Source: Oceanicoccus sagamiensis (lineage in GTDB: Bacteria; Pseudomonadota; Gammaproteobacteria; Pseudomonadales; Dasaniaceae). From it: a DNA stretch of 64,000 bases. This document shows positions 27,269 through 35,437 of the stretch, one piece after another. The stretch is taken from assembly GCF_002117105.1 (NCBI RefSeq), contig NZ_CP019343.1, positions 3,100,001-3,164,000 on the forward strand, read 5' to 3'. Position 1 is the first letter of the stretch. Every line of letters begins with the position of its first letter. A program made the position numbers and the translations under genes. The notes below the pieces were generated by a model, which did not search any database, was not told the origin of the DNA, and saw only the letters and a program-made list of their open reading frames with translations.

Positions 27269-28051
27269 TTAGTTGGGTGGTCCTTTCATCTGCGTTGGAT
27301 CATTTGTTACAGAGCTTGCAGCTTTCCCTGCCTCCATAATCGCCGGAGCAGTTTCTTCAAAAAATCTTCTTCTGTCCTCAGCTCTTTCCTGATTGGCTCT
27401 GGAGCACGCAGAATGATCACCTGAAAAGCATTTCTTCCAGTCACCTTCACGCTTTCTGTCGGCCCCCAAATCCTTATCAACCGCGTCTGAACATTGTTTA
27501 GCTGAGACTATAGCAGTACCAATACCTATGGCTGGGATTATGTATTGCAGAATCTCACCTGTCGGGTCAACATATTTTAAAGGGTTCGAAGCTACATAGG
27601 CATAATTATGATTGATCATCTGTACATCGGAAAAGCTAGGCTTAGCTATGCCTAGCTGTATAGCAAGCGTCCTTTGCGGGTCACTAAAATCAACACTTAC
27701 TCCACGGGGATCAGCCTGAATATACCTTCCCAACGACGGATCATAATCCCGATAGTAGTTGTAATATAACCCTCTTTCTTTATCATAGTACTGACCAGGT
27801 AAACGCAAATTCATCTCAACTCGCTTACCATCACCATCAGGATCCTCATCCACCTCCGCTTCACCAAACGGCGTGTAGCTAGCTGTCCACACTACTTCCT
27901 GGTTTGCATCGGTCATTGCCACCGGAGCCCCCCGGTGATCACTGTGAATAAAATATAGCTCCGATTCTGCCCTTGAAGCTGGCATCGCAATAATGATGAT
28001 AAACGCGCTTAGTAATACCCGAAAGACTCTCTTATTTAGATTACTTTTCAT
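27269..28051 (-). CDS. Mini-RHS protein: signal peptide, RHS core, variable tip
   Basis: 260 residues. A signal peptide (about 1-28, ending PASRA) is followed by YFIHSDHRGAPVAMTDANQ, YTPFGE, a short acidic insert DEDPDGDG, LRLPGQYYDKERGLYYNYYRD, GRYIQADPRG, and the junction NPLKYVDPTGE. The ~90-residue tip opens with a hydrophobic glycine-rich stretch (YIIPAIGIGTAIVSA) and continues charged with CFSGDHSACS and a helical RAEDRRRFFEE. As at 23310, the core is reduced to the C-terminal cap but the protein carries its own Sec signal. It is followed at once by a membrane-anchored small protein. Confidence 0.75.
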   Translation of the reverse strand: MKSNLNKRVFRVLLSAFIIIIAMPASRAESELYFIHSDHRGAPVAMTDANQEVVWTASYTPFGEAEVDEDPDGDGKRVEMNLRLPGQYYDKERGLYYNYYRDYDPSLGRYIQADPRGVSVDFSDPQRTLAIQLGIAKPSFSDVQMINHNYAYVASNPLKYVDPTGEILQYIIPAIGIGTAIVSAKQCSDAVDKDLGADRKREGDWKKCFSGDHSACSRANQERAEDRRRFFEETAPAIMEAGKAASSVTNDPTQMKGPPN

Positions 28052-28157
28052 TCTCTATCCCTGTTAGGAAAATGACTTTTTCAGCTTATTAATAGATAGC
28101 AGGTATGGTTTGTTGTCACATTGAGTACATTTGTGCACAAAACTCTCCTTGAACACT

Positions 28158-28271
28158 AACCATTTATATATGACGCATGCGCGTATATTAGAAGGTTCTT
28201 CCTAATAACTGAGCACCTCCCAATCTATAAGACACCTCAACAGATAAAATCCCCACCCTGAAACTTGAAAT
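28158..28271. repeat. ~115-bp direct repeat, copy 2
   Basis: Partner of 26022-26145. It starts about 107 bp upstream of the mini-RHS start codon. The two copies bracket the XRE genes, the RHS scar, the immunity candidate and the mini-RHS gene (about 2 kb). Confidence 0.8.
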
Positions 28272-28293
28272 AATTAATAGAGCCAAAATCTAG

Positions 28294-28551
28294 CCCCAAC
28301 ACCCCGGCAGGCTCCGAGGCCAGTCAGGGCGCGTTTAAGCTTGTAAAGTCACCCGGCGTCTTTAGGCGAGGACGGTTTGATTCAAATACGCTAAGGCGTA
28401 TTTTCACCCTGCGGGTGACCTGAAGGTCGTCCAAATCTCAGTGAAATTTGTGAACCCCATTTTTTACCCAGTAAAAAATGGTTGAGTTCCGCAGTCGCTG
28501 GGTGGCTTTACAAGCTTGCGACCGGCCTCGGAGCCTGCCGGGGTGTTGGGG
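28294..28551. repeat. 258-bp inverted-repeat element with inner hairpins
   Basis: Outer arms of 28 bp are perfect inverted repeats (28294-28321 and 28524-28551). Inner arms AAGCTTGTAAAG (28337-28348) and CTTTACAAGCTT (28506-28517) continue the pairing. The central part holds smaller hairpins, such as ATACGCTAAGGCGTAT and CACCCTGCGGGTG. The right end continues in a GTGTTGGG tandem repeat (28541-28566). No convincing coding frame. It may be a miniature mobile element or a structured RNA. Confidence 0.75.
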
Positions 28552-28573
28552 TGTTGGGGTGTTGGGGTGGGGT

Positions 28574-28595
28574 GGTGGATTGTAATCCACCCTAC
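28574..28595. repeat. REP-like palindrome (GGTGGATTGTAATCCACC)
   Basis: Member of the palindrome family also found at 29498-29519, 53436-53738 and 58346-58416, here joined directly to the right end of the 258-bp element. Confidence 0.75.
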
Positions 28596-28667
28596 AGTTA
28601 TTTGTTTTGCTATTTTTTTCATTCGCTAAAAGGCACAATACTTTTTTCTTTGTTCAAAGGACTGATT

Positions 28668-28994
28668 ATGAAGAAATTTGCTTTTGTAAATGATGCGGCT
28701 GAGCGGGAATACAAAGGGTTACCCGTAGATATCCAGGATGAGTTCGGAAAGGACCTGAGGCGAATTCAGTATGGACAAAATCCAGAGCTGGTTATTAGGC
28801 ACTTGAATAGTCTGGGGGCAGGGGTTGTAGAACTGAAAATTAATGGCAGCCCTGCTTTTAGATGTGTCTATGTGGTTAAGTATTTGGATACGGTTGTTGT
28901 GCTGCATTCTTTTACTAAAACAACCAATGGCGTTGACCGGCAAGCCATGAAGGTTGCCGAACAACGACTAAAAGAACTTAAGGCTGCTCTTTAA
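28668..28994 (+). CDS. RelE/HigB-like toxin (phage-derived Gp49-like family)
   Basis: 108 residues from the ATG at 28668; the open frame extends upstream into the inverted-repeat element, but the ATG here starts the family match. Features: LPVDIQDEFGKDLRRIQYG, the strand GVVELKINGSPAFRCVYVVKY, VVVLHSFTKTTNGVD, and a closing Ala/Lys-rich helix with AEQRLKEL, the pattern of PF05973 ribosome-dependent mRNA interferases. The partner antitoxin gene is on the opposite strand and ends inside the toxin stop codon (4-bp overlap). Confidence 0.87.
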   Translation: MKKFAFVNDAAEREYKGLPVDIQDEFGKDLRRIQYGQNPELVIRHLNSLGAGVVELKINGSPAFRCVYVVKYLDTVVVLHSFTKTTNGVDRQAMKVAEQRLKELKAAL

Positions 28995-29305
28995 GAAACC
29001 TTCACCTTTGATATAGCGATAGATGCCTCATGCAATGACGGCATTGACATCTGTGCACGAAACCCCAAAACATCCAGCATATCGAACATGGCATCAATGG
29101 TGAATTTTTCGATTTTTGCATTTTTTAAATCGGATACTCTGGACTGTTGAATCCCTAACTTTTCGGCTGCTTGCTTCTGGGTCCAGCTTTGCTCTTTGAT
29201 TAAGTTTGACAGCATGATGGAGAGGTCCATTTTCATGGCCATCTTGCTTGCTGTTTCCTTGTCATGGGTTACATGGAAGGGGCTGTCGTAGTATTTGAGT
29301 GCCAT
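28991..29305 (-). CDS. XRE-family antitoxin, convergent with the toxin gene
   Basis: 104 residues. Helix-turn-helix in the middle (SWTQKQAAEKLGIQQSRVSDL), then a short domain FTIDAMFDMLDVLGFRAQM typical of antitoxins partnered with Gp49/HigB toxins. The N-terminal ~40 residues may contact the toxin. Usually such antitoxins lie directly downstream of the toxin on the same strand; here the gene is inverted and the two stop codons overlap. Two copies of TATATAAAATTTT in its promoter are likely operators. Confidence 0.87.
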   Translation of the reverse strand: MALKYYDSPFHVTHDKETASKMAMKMDLSIMLSNLIKEQSWTQKQAAEKLGIQQSRVSDLKNAKIEKFTIDAMFDMLDVLGFRAQMSMPSLHEASIAISKVKVS

Positions 29306-29335
29306 GGTGCACCTCCAAGATTGATTTTCATGGAG

Positions 29336-29388
29336 TATATAAAATTTTAGATATTTGGCAAGTGATAATTATATAAAATTTTGTATAT
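29336..29388. promoter_or_regulatory. Paired AT-rich operator upstream of antitoxin
   Basis: The word TATATAAAATTTT occurs at 29336-29348 and 29370-29382, about three helical turns apart; the second is part of the near-palindrome ATATAAAATTTTGTATAT (29371-29388). The position 31-83 bp upstream of the antitoxin ATG fits autoregulation. Confidence 0.55.
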
Positions 29389-29449
29389 CTGGATTGGGGG
29401 TTATAAGTTGTTGAAACTATTGAGAAATAATTAAAGAATATTAAGGAGG

Positions 29450-29519
29450 GCAGGCATTTTAATGCCTGCGCGGGGATGACGATTTGGAGGGTGGGGTGGT
29501 GGATTGTAATCCACCCTAC
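29450..29519. repeat. Two REP-like hairpins between antitoxin and sulfatase genes
   Basis: A 20-bp palindrome GCAGGCATTTTAATGCCTGC (29450-29469), followed by CGGGGATGAC as in the repeat at 21523, then a GGTGGATTGTAATCCACC-type palindrome (29498-29519) ending two bases before the sulfatase stop codon. Confidence 0.7.
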
Positions 29520-29520
29520 G

Positions 29521-31656
29521 TTATTCGTTTTTTGGGGTTAGGGTTTTTGAGGCGGCTAAAAGCAGGGAGAAAATCACAATTTCCACTACCAGTTTATCTA
29601 TTGGCAATTCTGCATCCTGCACCAACAACGCCAATACACGAAAAACACCAGCACTACCTATCAATAACATCGCCGAGTAAAACCACTCACGCTTGCCGCT
29701 AAATACACCGATCAGCGCCATCAAACCACCGGCAAAAAAGAAAGCACCCATGTCACCAATTTGTGTATTGAGTGCTGTGCCTTCCATTAATGGCATCCCT
29801 AATTGCGCCGCAATCGCTTCAGGTTCCGCTACCCAGCGAATACCCAATGCCACAAATAAAAATCCGGCAAAAATCGTTAAACCACGAATCACTTTTTCCA
29901 TTGTAAAAACCTTTTTAAATTTTCTAATAATTAACACAACAATAATGACGACTACAACCAGCATCGACAGAATAATAGACCGATACTGCTGAAACATTTT
30001 TTTTACGGTATTGCGCGTTACCATTTCTATCGAGTTATAGCCAGGTGGCATTGCCTGCACACCAAAGTCCTCGGCATAGCCTTGGTAGTCTTTTAATAAC
30101 TGCTGGAATAGCGCAGGGTTAGCGTCCGTCAAATCCTGTGTCTCACCGGGATCAGTTGCTACATTAAACAATCGCCACTGACCATCACCATAAGGCGGCA
30201 GGTTACGGCTTAATTTATAGTCGCCCTTAAACAGTGCCGCATTACCGGCCACTTCAATACCAACCGCGTCTTCGAGACCATAAATCACTGCGCTGCTATC
30301 TTCAATAACCGGCTTTAAACTGCGGCCCGTTATCGCTACCTCAGGTTTAACCGATAACTGCAAATAATCCAGCAATGTAGGCGTAATATCCGTCACCAGA
30401 GAAAACGCTGAACGCCGCTCACCTTCCGGCAAACCCGGGCCTGACATAATCAGTGGCACGCGAATACCTCCATCATGGGTATAAAACTTAAATTGCTTGC
30501 TGGGTGATGCTGCCGCATAGGCCCATTCAGGGCCAATCGATACCAGGCTGTTTTTCTCACCCATGGTCTCAATATCATTTTGGTAACCACTGATCGCGTT
30601 CCACAGACGGATACCGGGGTTGGTCGCCATATCGTTAAATTCCGGGCCGTTGTCCGAGGTGACTACAAATACAGTATTGTCGAGTTCGCCGCGTTCTTCT
30701 AACCATTGCATTAAGCGTCCAATATGAAAATCCATGGCTTCCAGCATACCGGCATTCACCTGCATCGCTTTGGCATAATAGCGGCGCTCTTCATCACTTA
30801 AATTTTCCCACTCACGTAAGTCCTCGGGAATGGAAGCCAGAGGCGCGCCTTCAGGCACTAAACCCAGCGCCTGCGCTTTTTGCCAGCGTTGCTCTCGCAA
30901 TTTATGCCAGCCTTGATCAAATACGCCGTTATAGTTTTCTGTAAATTCCCGCGGTGCCTGAATCGGAATATGAATCGCCTGAAAAGCCAGATAGGCAAAA
31001 AACGGTTTTTGTTGTTCTTCGGCGGTTGTGTAATCCCCTTCCAGATATTCCAGCATTTTACTGACAATAAATTCCGACGAATAAAAATCTTCCGGCAGAG
31101 TGGCGGGCTTGTCGTCTTCATACCAGGGCGCGGTGGCGTAGTAGGCCATATAGGGCCGCTGTTCCCAGTTGTCGGCACCGGAGGCATCCAGTACAAAGGA
31201 GCGGTCAAAGCCATGGCTAACGGGTAAGTCTTTCACCTTGTCGCCCATATGCCATTTACCGGTCATATAGGTGCGATAACCGGCGCTGCGCAGATGGTCG
31301 GCAATAGTTTTAACACCGGGCTCAAGCGACAAGCTATAGCCAGGCTGGTTAAGGTGTTGATCGGGAATCACTTCGCGAATGGTCGCTACACCGGTGCGAT
31401 GATTATCCACGCCGGTTAATAGCATTGCTCTTGAGGGTGAGCATAGTGGGGATGTGCGGTAGTGAGTAAAGCTTACTCCCTGGTCCGCCAGTTGCTGGAT
31501 ATTGGGCATGCGGGCTTCACTGCCAAAGGGTTGAAAATCCATTAGCCCGGCATCGTCCACCAGGATCATTACTATATTGGGGCGGGGTGTGTCGGCCTGT
31601 GCGGTCGAGTACATCAGAGAAAAAAGTAGCAACAGAAAAAATGAAAACACTTGCAT
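29521..31656 (-). CDS. Arylsulfatase fused to a C-terminal multi-helix membrane domain
   Basis: 711 residues, about 150 more than a plain sulfatase. Signal peptide 1-21; metal ligands in ILVDDAG; formylglycine motif C-S-P-S-R at 72-76; TGKWHMGD; TSDNGPE. After the sulfatase C-terminal domain (YNSIEMVTRN at about residue 540), a first membrane helix follows (SMLVVVVIIVVLII), then four more segments including GAFFFAGGLMALIGV, resembling the DUF4345 membrane family. The enzyme would sit in the periplasm, held at the inner membrane. It lies 62 bp after the TonB receptor gene and probably shares its transcript, forming an uptake-desulfation pair. Confidence 0.9.
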   Translation of the reverse strand: MQVFSFFLLLLFSLMYSTAQADTPRPNIVMILVDDAGLMDFQPFGSEARMPNIQQLADQGVSFTHYRTSPLCSPSRAMLLTGVDNHRTGVATIREVIPDQHLNQPGYSLSLEPGVKTIADHLRSAGYRTYMTGKWHMGDKVKDLPVSHGFDRSFVLDASGADNWEQRPYMAYYATAPWYEDDKPATLPEDFYSSEFIVSKMLEYLEGDYTTAEEQQKPFFAYLAFQAIHIPIQAPREFTENYNGVFDQGWHKLREQRWQKAQALGLVPEGAPLASIPEDLREWENLSDEERRYYAKAMQVNAGMLEAMDFHIGRLMQWLEERGELDNTVFVVTSDNGPEFNDMATNPGIRLWNAISGYQNDIETMGEKNSLVSIGPEWAYAAASPSKQFKFYTHDGGIRVPLIMSGPGLPEGERRSAFSLVTDITPTLLDYLQLSVKPEVAITGRSLKPVIEDSSAVIYGLEDAVGIEVAGNAALFKGDYKLSRNLPPYGDGQWRLFNVATDPGETQDLTDANPALFQQLLKDYQGYAEDFGVQAMPPGYNSIEMVTRNTVKKMFQQYRSIILSMLVVVVIIVVLIIRKFKKVFTMEKVIRGLTIFAGFLFVALGIRWVAEPEAIAAQLGMPLMEGTALNTQIGDMGAFFFAGGLMALIGVFSGKREWFYSAMLLIGSAGVFRVLALLVQDAELPIDKLVVEIVIFSLLLAASKTLTPKNE

Positions 31657-31718
31657 AAAAACGTCCGCTCAGAAAAAAGCCAGCCGCGAAGGGCTGGCTC
31701 AAAAGAGACCTCAGAGGG

Positions 31719-33968
31719 TTAAAAACTGTATCTAACGGTACCGCCATAGGTGCGTGGCGGTGCCAGGAAGTAGGCATCCATACCGGTAAAGAGAAAGGTG
31801 TTGGTGGTCAATGTGGCATATTCATCGTCTTTCAGGTTTTTACCCCAGACTGAAATATCCCAGTTGTCATTGCGCCAGCCGGTTTTCAAGTTATAAACAT
31901 CCCGTTTCTGAACATCAGAGTCGCGGGTGATTGCCGAGGCATTGGTCAGGTGCTCGCCCATATAGCTGTAATCGCCGCGGACATAAAGACCGCCATCGGC
32001 TAACGGGAAGACCAGAGTGGCAGCCAGATTACCGCTAAACTCGGCGGTAAAGGGCAGGTCATTGCCTTCGGCAGAGCCTTCGGTAATTTCATAGCGGTCC
32101 ATATACAAGATACCGGCAGTAACGGTTAGGTTAGGCAGCGGCAACATATCTGCACTCAGGTCCAGACCCGAGGTTACAACCTCACCTTCGTTGCCCACAA
32201 TGGTGCCAACACCGCTCTCTTGTTGTTGCTGAGATTGGTAGTCGCTAATTTCTGTATAGAAAGCGGTGGCGTTGATTCGTAATCTCGAATCCATCAAGGT
32301 AGATTTAACACCCACTTCATAGCTGATGGTTTCTTCGTCATCAAACTCGCGGTCTTCCACATCACCGTTGGAGCCATTAAAGCCACCGGACTTGGTACCG
32401 GTCGAGGCACTGGCAAACAGCATAACGTCATTGTTTAAGTCATAGCTGGCGTTTAGCAACCAGTTAACATCTTCGCTGGTACGGTCCAGTTTGGCGTCGA
32501 TTGGCTGTAGTACGGATTCCTGTAGTGAGCCAAGGCCAAGAGAGGCTGAAAAGGCGGTGGAATTCACGACGGAATATAAGTCTGCGTCTTTCTTTTCTTC
32601 GGTCCAGCGCAGGCCGCCGGTAATATGCAGGCGGTCACCCACATGCCAGGTGGTCTGGCCAAAGATAGCCAAGGTTTCATTATCCCAGACATGGTCTACA
32701 TAAATATTATCACCGGGCTGGGCAATAAGGTTGACGGGTAGTGGGAAGGGCAGTCCTAACTGGCTGGCAATACCTAAGAAATCGTCGCCGATAATGGTAC
32801 CGGTGCTTCCATCATCCGGTCTGCCATCGCCGCGCTTGGTGGTTTGCTCATAATAAAATAAACCGATCTGGTATTCGATATCGCCTTCTTCATTTTCAGA
32901 TGAAAAGCGCAGTTCCTGTGACCAGCTATCGCCAGCATTATATTCTTCCAGCCACGGGTAGATATCCAGTTCGGAGCGGTCAACATCGCTGCTGAAGTTA
33001 TAGCTATAGTCATTCCAGGCGGTAATCGATTTAATTTCACCCCATTCAGGTTCAAACTCAACCGTCAGTGCAAGATTGTCAGATTCGAGTTCAAATTCAC
33101 TGTCGACATCCACCGCAATTTTATTATCAAAGGGATCATTGCTATCAGGCTTAAAGCCCTGGGCGATTAACTCGTCATTGACGATATCAGGCTGGATGGC
33201 ATCGGCGGCGCAGCAGTTGCTGTCACGTTCAACATGGCTACCGCTTAGCAGCACAATGAGCTCATCGTTAATTTCAAATTTTAACTTACCGATGACATTC
33301 CAATCATCGGCGGCATTGAGGTCTTCACCACCGCGGGCAGCATTTTCCATATAGCCGTCACGTTCATGTTGGGTGGCGGAGAGGCGGTAAGACACGCTGT
33401 CGGTAATAGGGCCGGTAGCGGCGGCGGTAATTTTTTGCAGATTATAGTTACCGGCGGTGGCTTCTACATAGCCTTCAAAAAAATCTTCGTTAGGGCCTTT
33501 GGTAAATACACTGATCGCACCGGCGTTGGTGTTTTTACCGTAGAGGGTACCCTGTGGCCCCTGCAAAATTTCAATACGTTCGATATCGGTTAAGTCCGAC
33601 ATGCCCAAGCCAGAGCGACCAATAAAAACGCCATCAACAAATAAACCTACAGAAGGTTCCAAGGCCGGGTCGGTTTGCGCGGTACCAATACCGCGCACCG
33701 AAAAGCGGGCGGTAAAGGGGCTGGTATTGACATTGGTATTTAAGCTTGGGGTCATAATCGCCAGGTCGGTGGTGTCATTAATCCCCGCTTCCTGAATGGC
33801 CTGGTCGCCAAAGGCGGTCAAGGTGATCGGCGTATCCTGCACCGTTTGCATCTTTTTAGTAGCTGTAACAATAATTTCTTCCAGTGCCGGGGCTCCCTGT
33901 GCTGAAACCTGGGAAGCACTGATAGCAAGGCTGGTGGCTATAGCCAATGGCAGGCGTTTTACGATCAT
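31719..33968 (-). CDS. TonB-dependent outer-membrane receptor
   Basis: 749 residues: signal peptide (1-23, ending SQVSAQ), TonB box-like EEIIVTATKK, plug with ILQGPQGTLYGKN, and a barrel ending in GGTVRYSF with the terminal Phe. It resembles the receptor at 3422 in design but not closely in the barrel. Operator B lies 60 bp upstream of the ATG, suggesting the receptor belongs to the putative regulon. Together with the following sulfatase it suggests uptake of a sulfated organic compound (inference). Confidence 0.93.
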   Translation of the reverse strand: MIVKRLPLAIATSLAISASQVSAQGAPALEEIIVTATKKMQTVQDTPITLTAFGDQAIQEAGINDTTDLAIMTPSLNTNVNTSPFTARFSVRGIGTAQTDPALEPSVGLFVDGVFIGRSGLGMSDLTDIERIEILQGPQGTLYGKNTNAGAISVFTKGPNEDFFEGYVEATAGNYNLQKITAAATGPITDSVSYRLSATQHERDGYMENAARGGEDLNAADDWNVIGKLKFEINDELIVLLSGSHVERDSNCCAADAIQPDIVNDELIAQGFKPDSNDPFDNKIAVDVDSEFELESDNLALTVEFEPEWGEIKSITAWNDYSYNFSSDVDRSELDIYPWLEEYNAGDSWSQELRFSSENEEGDIEYQIGLFYYEQTTKRGDGRPDDGSTGTIIGDDFLGIASQLGLPFPLPVNLIAQPGDNIYVDHVWDNETLAIFGQTTWHVGDRLHITGGLRWTEEKKDADLYSVVNSTAFSASLGLGSLQESVLQPIDAKLDRTSEDVNWLLNASYDLNNDVMLFASASTGTKSGGFNGSNGDVEDREFDDEETISYEVGVKSTLMDSRLRINATAFYTEISDYQSQQQQESGVGTIVGNEGEVVTSGLDLSADMLPLPNLTVTAGILYMDRYEITEGSAEGNDLPFTAEFSGNLAATLVFPLADGGLYVRGDYSYMGEHLTNASAITRDSDVQKRDVYNLKTGWRNDNWDISVWGKNLKDDEYATLTTNTFLFTGMDAYFLAPPRTYGGTVRYSF

Positions 33969-34028
33969 GGTCTTTCCTCATTGAGAAATAGTTATTATTA
34001 AGTATGGACTAATTTATCCGAAAGTACT

Positions 34029-34043
34029 GTCATAGTATATGAC
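34029..34043. promoter_or_regulatory. Candidate operator B, GTCATAGTATATGAC
   Basis: The most symmetric member of the family: TGTCATA-GTA-TATGACA when one flanking pair is included. 60 bp upstream of the TonB receptor start. Confidence 0.65.
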
Positions 34044-34144
34044 ATATTCACTCGATGCAGCAAAAATTCACTGTCTAGATAAACCGTCAGTCGTTGTTGA
34101 TTATCAAGGCCTTTTAAATCAGTAAGTTAGGGGTGAGAGGGCTT

Positions 34145-34178
34145 GCCGGTCTTACCTGCAATGGCAGGTATGACCGGC
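34145..34178 (-). terminator. Intergenic hairpin after the acyl-CoA dehydrogenase gene
   Basis: A 15-bp stem (GCCGGTC.TACCTGC with one mismatch) and a 4-base loop, 33 bp downstream of the dehydrogenase stop. No T run follows, so a terminator role is only suggested by position. Confidence 0.45.
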
Positions 34179-34211
34179 GTAGAGGGATATTTTTTTTGGT
34201 GTTATCCGTTA

Positions 34212-35426
34212 TCAAGCTTCGTTATAGCGCTTGGCCAGTTCCCGGCCCAGTTGCATCATATGGACCTGATCGGGGCCATCCGCCAGGCGCAAAGTACGCT
34301 GGCCGGCATACATCCAGGCTAGCTCCGTATCCTGGCTAACGCCCACGGCACCGTAAATCTGGATAGCACGGTCAATCACATCCAAAGCCATATTGGGCGC
34401 AACGATTTTGATCATGGCGATTAAATCCTTGGCGGCTTTATTGCCTTCGGTATCCATTTTTTGCGCCGCTTTTAGGGTCATTAAGCGGGCTTGCTCAATT
34501 TGGCAGGCAGAGCGGGCAATATCTTCACGCACAGATTGGTTTTTCGCCATGGGCTGGCCAAAGACTTCGCGCTCATTGACGCGTTTGCACATCATTTCCA
34601 GCGCTTTCTGGGCGGCACCCACCGAGCGCATACAGTGGTGAATACGGCCCGGCCCCAAACGCCCTTGGGCAACTTCAAAACCACGGCCTTCCCCTAAAAT
34701 AATATTTTCAGCAGGGACGCGGACATTATTAAAGATCACTTCTGCATGGCCTTCCGGGGCATCGTCATAACCAAAGACTGTCATCGCCCTGACGACTTCA
34801 ACGCCCGCTGTATCTGTGGGCACCAGCACCATGGATTGCTGTAAATGGCGGCTCGGATTATCGGCATCGGTTTTACCCATCACGATCAGGATTTTACAGT
34901 TTTCACGATTGGCGCCACTGATATAGAACTTATGGCCGTTAATCACATAGTCATCACCGTCGCGCACAATTGAGGTTTCAATATTGGTGGCATCACTGGA
35001 GGCAACTTTAGGTTCCGTCATAGCAAAGGCTGAGCGGATTTCTCCAGCCAGCAGAGGCTCCAGCCATTGTTGCTTTTGCGCCTCGCTGCCGTATTTGGCT
35101 AACACTTCCATATTACCTGTGTCGGGGGCGGCGCAATTAAACACTTCTGAGGCCCAGTGGTTGCGTCCCATCAGTTCTGCCAGTGGTGCGTATTCCAGGT
35201 TGGTCAGGCCGCCGCTGTATTCACCGTAGGCCAAGGGTAAAAAGAAATTCCACAGCCCCTGCGCTTTAGCCAGGGCTTTTTTCTCTGCCATGATCGCCGG
35301 TTCTGCCCAGCGGTTTTTGGCTACCTGTTGGTGGTAGAGTGCTTCGTTGGGGGTGATATGTTCATCGATAAAGGCCTGCACTTGTTCACGCAGGGCGGCG
35401 ACTTTTTCGCTGTATTCGAAATTCAT
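34212..35426 (-). CDS. Acyl-CoA dehydrogenase (ACAD10/11-like)
   Basis: 404 residues. N-terminal helical domain; [15 protein letters not shown] and the FAD-binding [45 protein letters not shown]; a C-terminal [32 protein letters not shown], which is the ACAD10/11 pattern rather than the YEGT ending. It oxidises an acyl-CoA to the enoyl-CoA with electrons to ETF. It lies 11 bp after the luciferase-like oxidoreductase gene in one operon. Confidence 0.93.
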   Translation of the reverse strand: MNFEYSEKVAALREQVQAFIDEHITPNEALYHQQVAKNRWAEPAIMAEKKALAKAQGLWNFFLPLAYGEYSGGLTNLEYAPLAELMGRNHWASEVFNCAAPDTGNMEVLAKYGSEAQKQQWLEPLLAGEIRSAFAMTEPKVASSDATNIETSIVRDGDDYVINGHKFYISGANRENCKILIVMGKTDADNPSRHLQQSMVLVPTDTAGVEVVRAMTVFGYDDAPEGHAEVIFNNVRVPAENIILGEGRGFEVAQGRLGPGRIHHCMRSVGAAQKALEMMCKRVNEREVFGQPMAKNQSVREDIARSACQIEQARLMTLKAAQKMDTEGNKAAKDLIAMIKIVAPNMALDVIDRAIQIYGAVGVSQDTELAWMYAGQRTLRLADGPDQVHMMQLGRELAKRYNEA

Positions 35427-35437
35427 AAGACTGTGCT

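Noticed and set aside
28482-28667. N-terminal extension of the toxin gene
   Set aside because: Translated repeat-element and REP DNA; the family match begins at the ATG at 28668.
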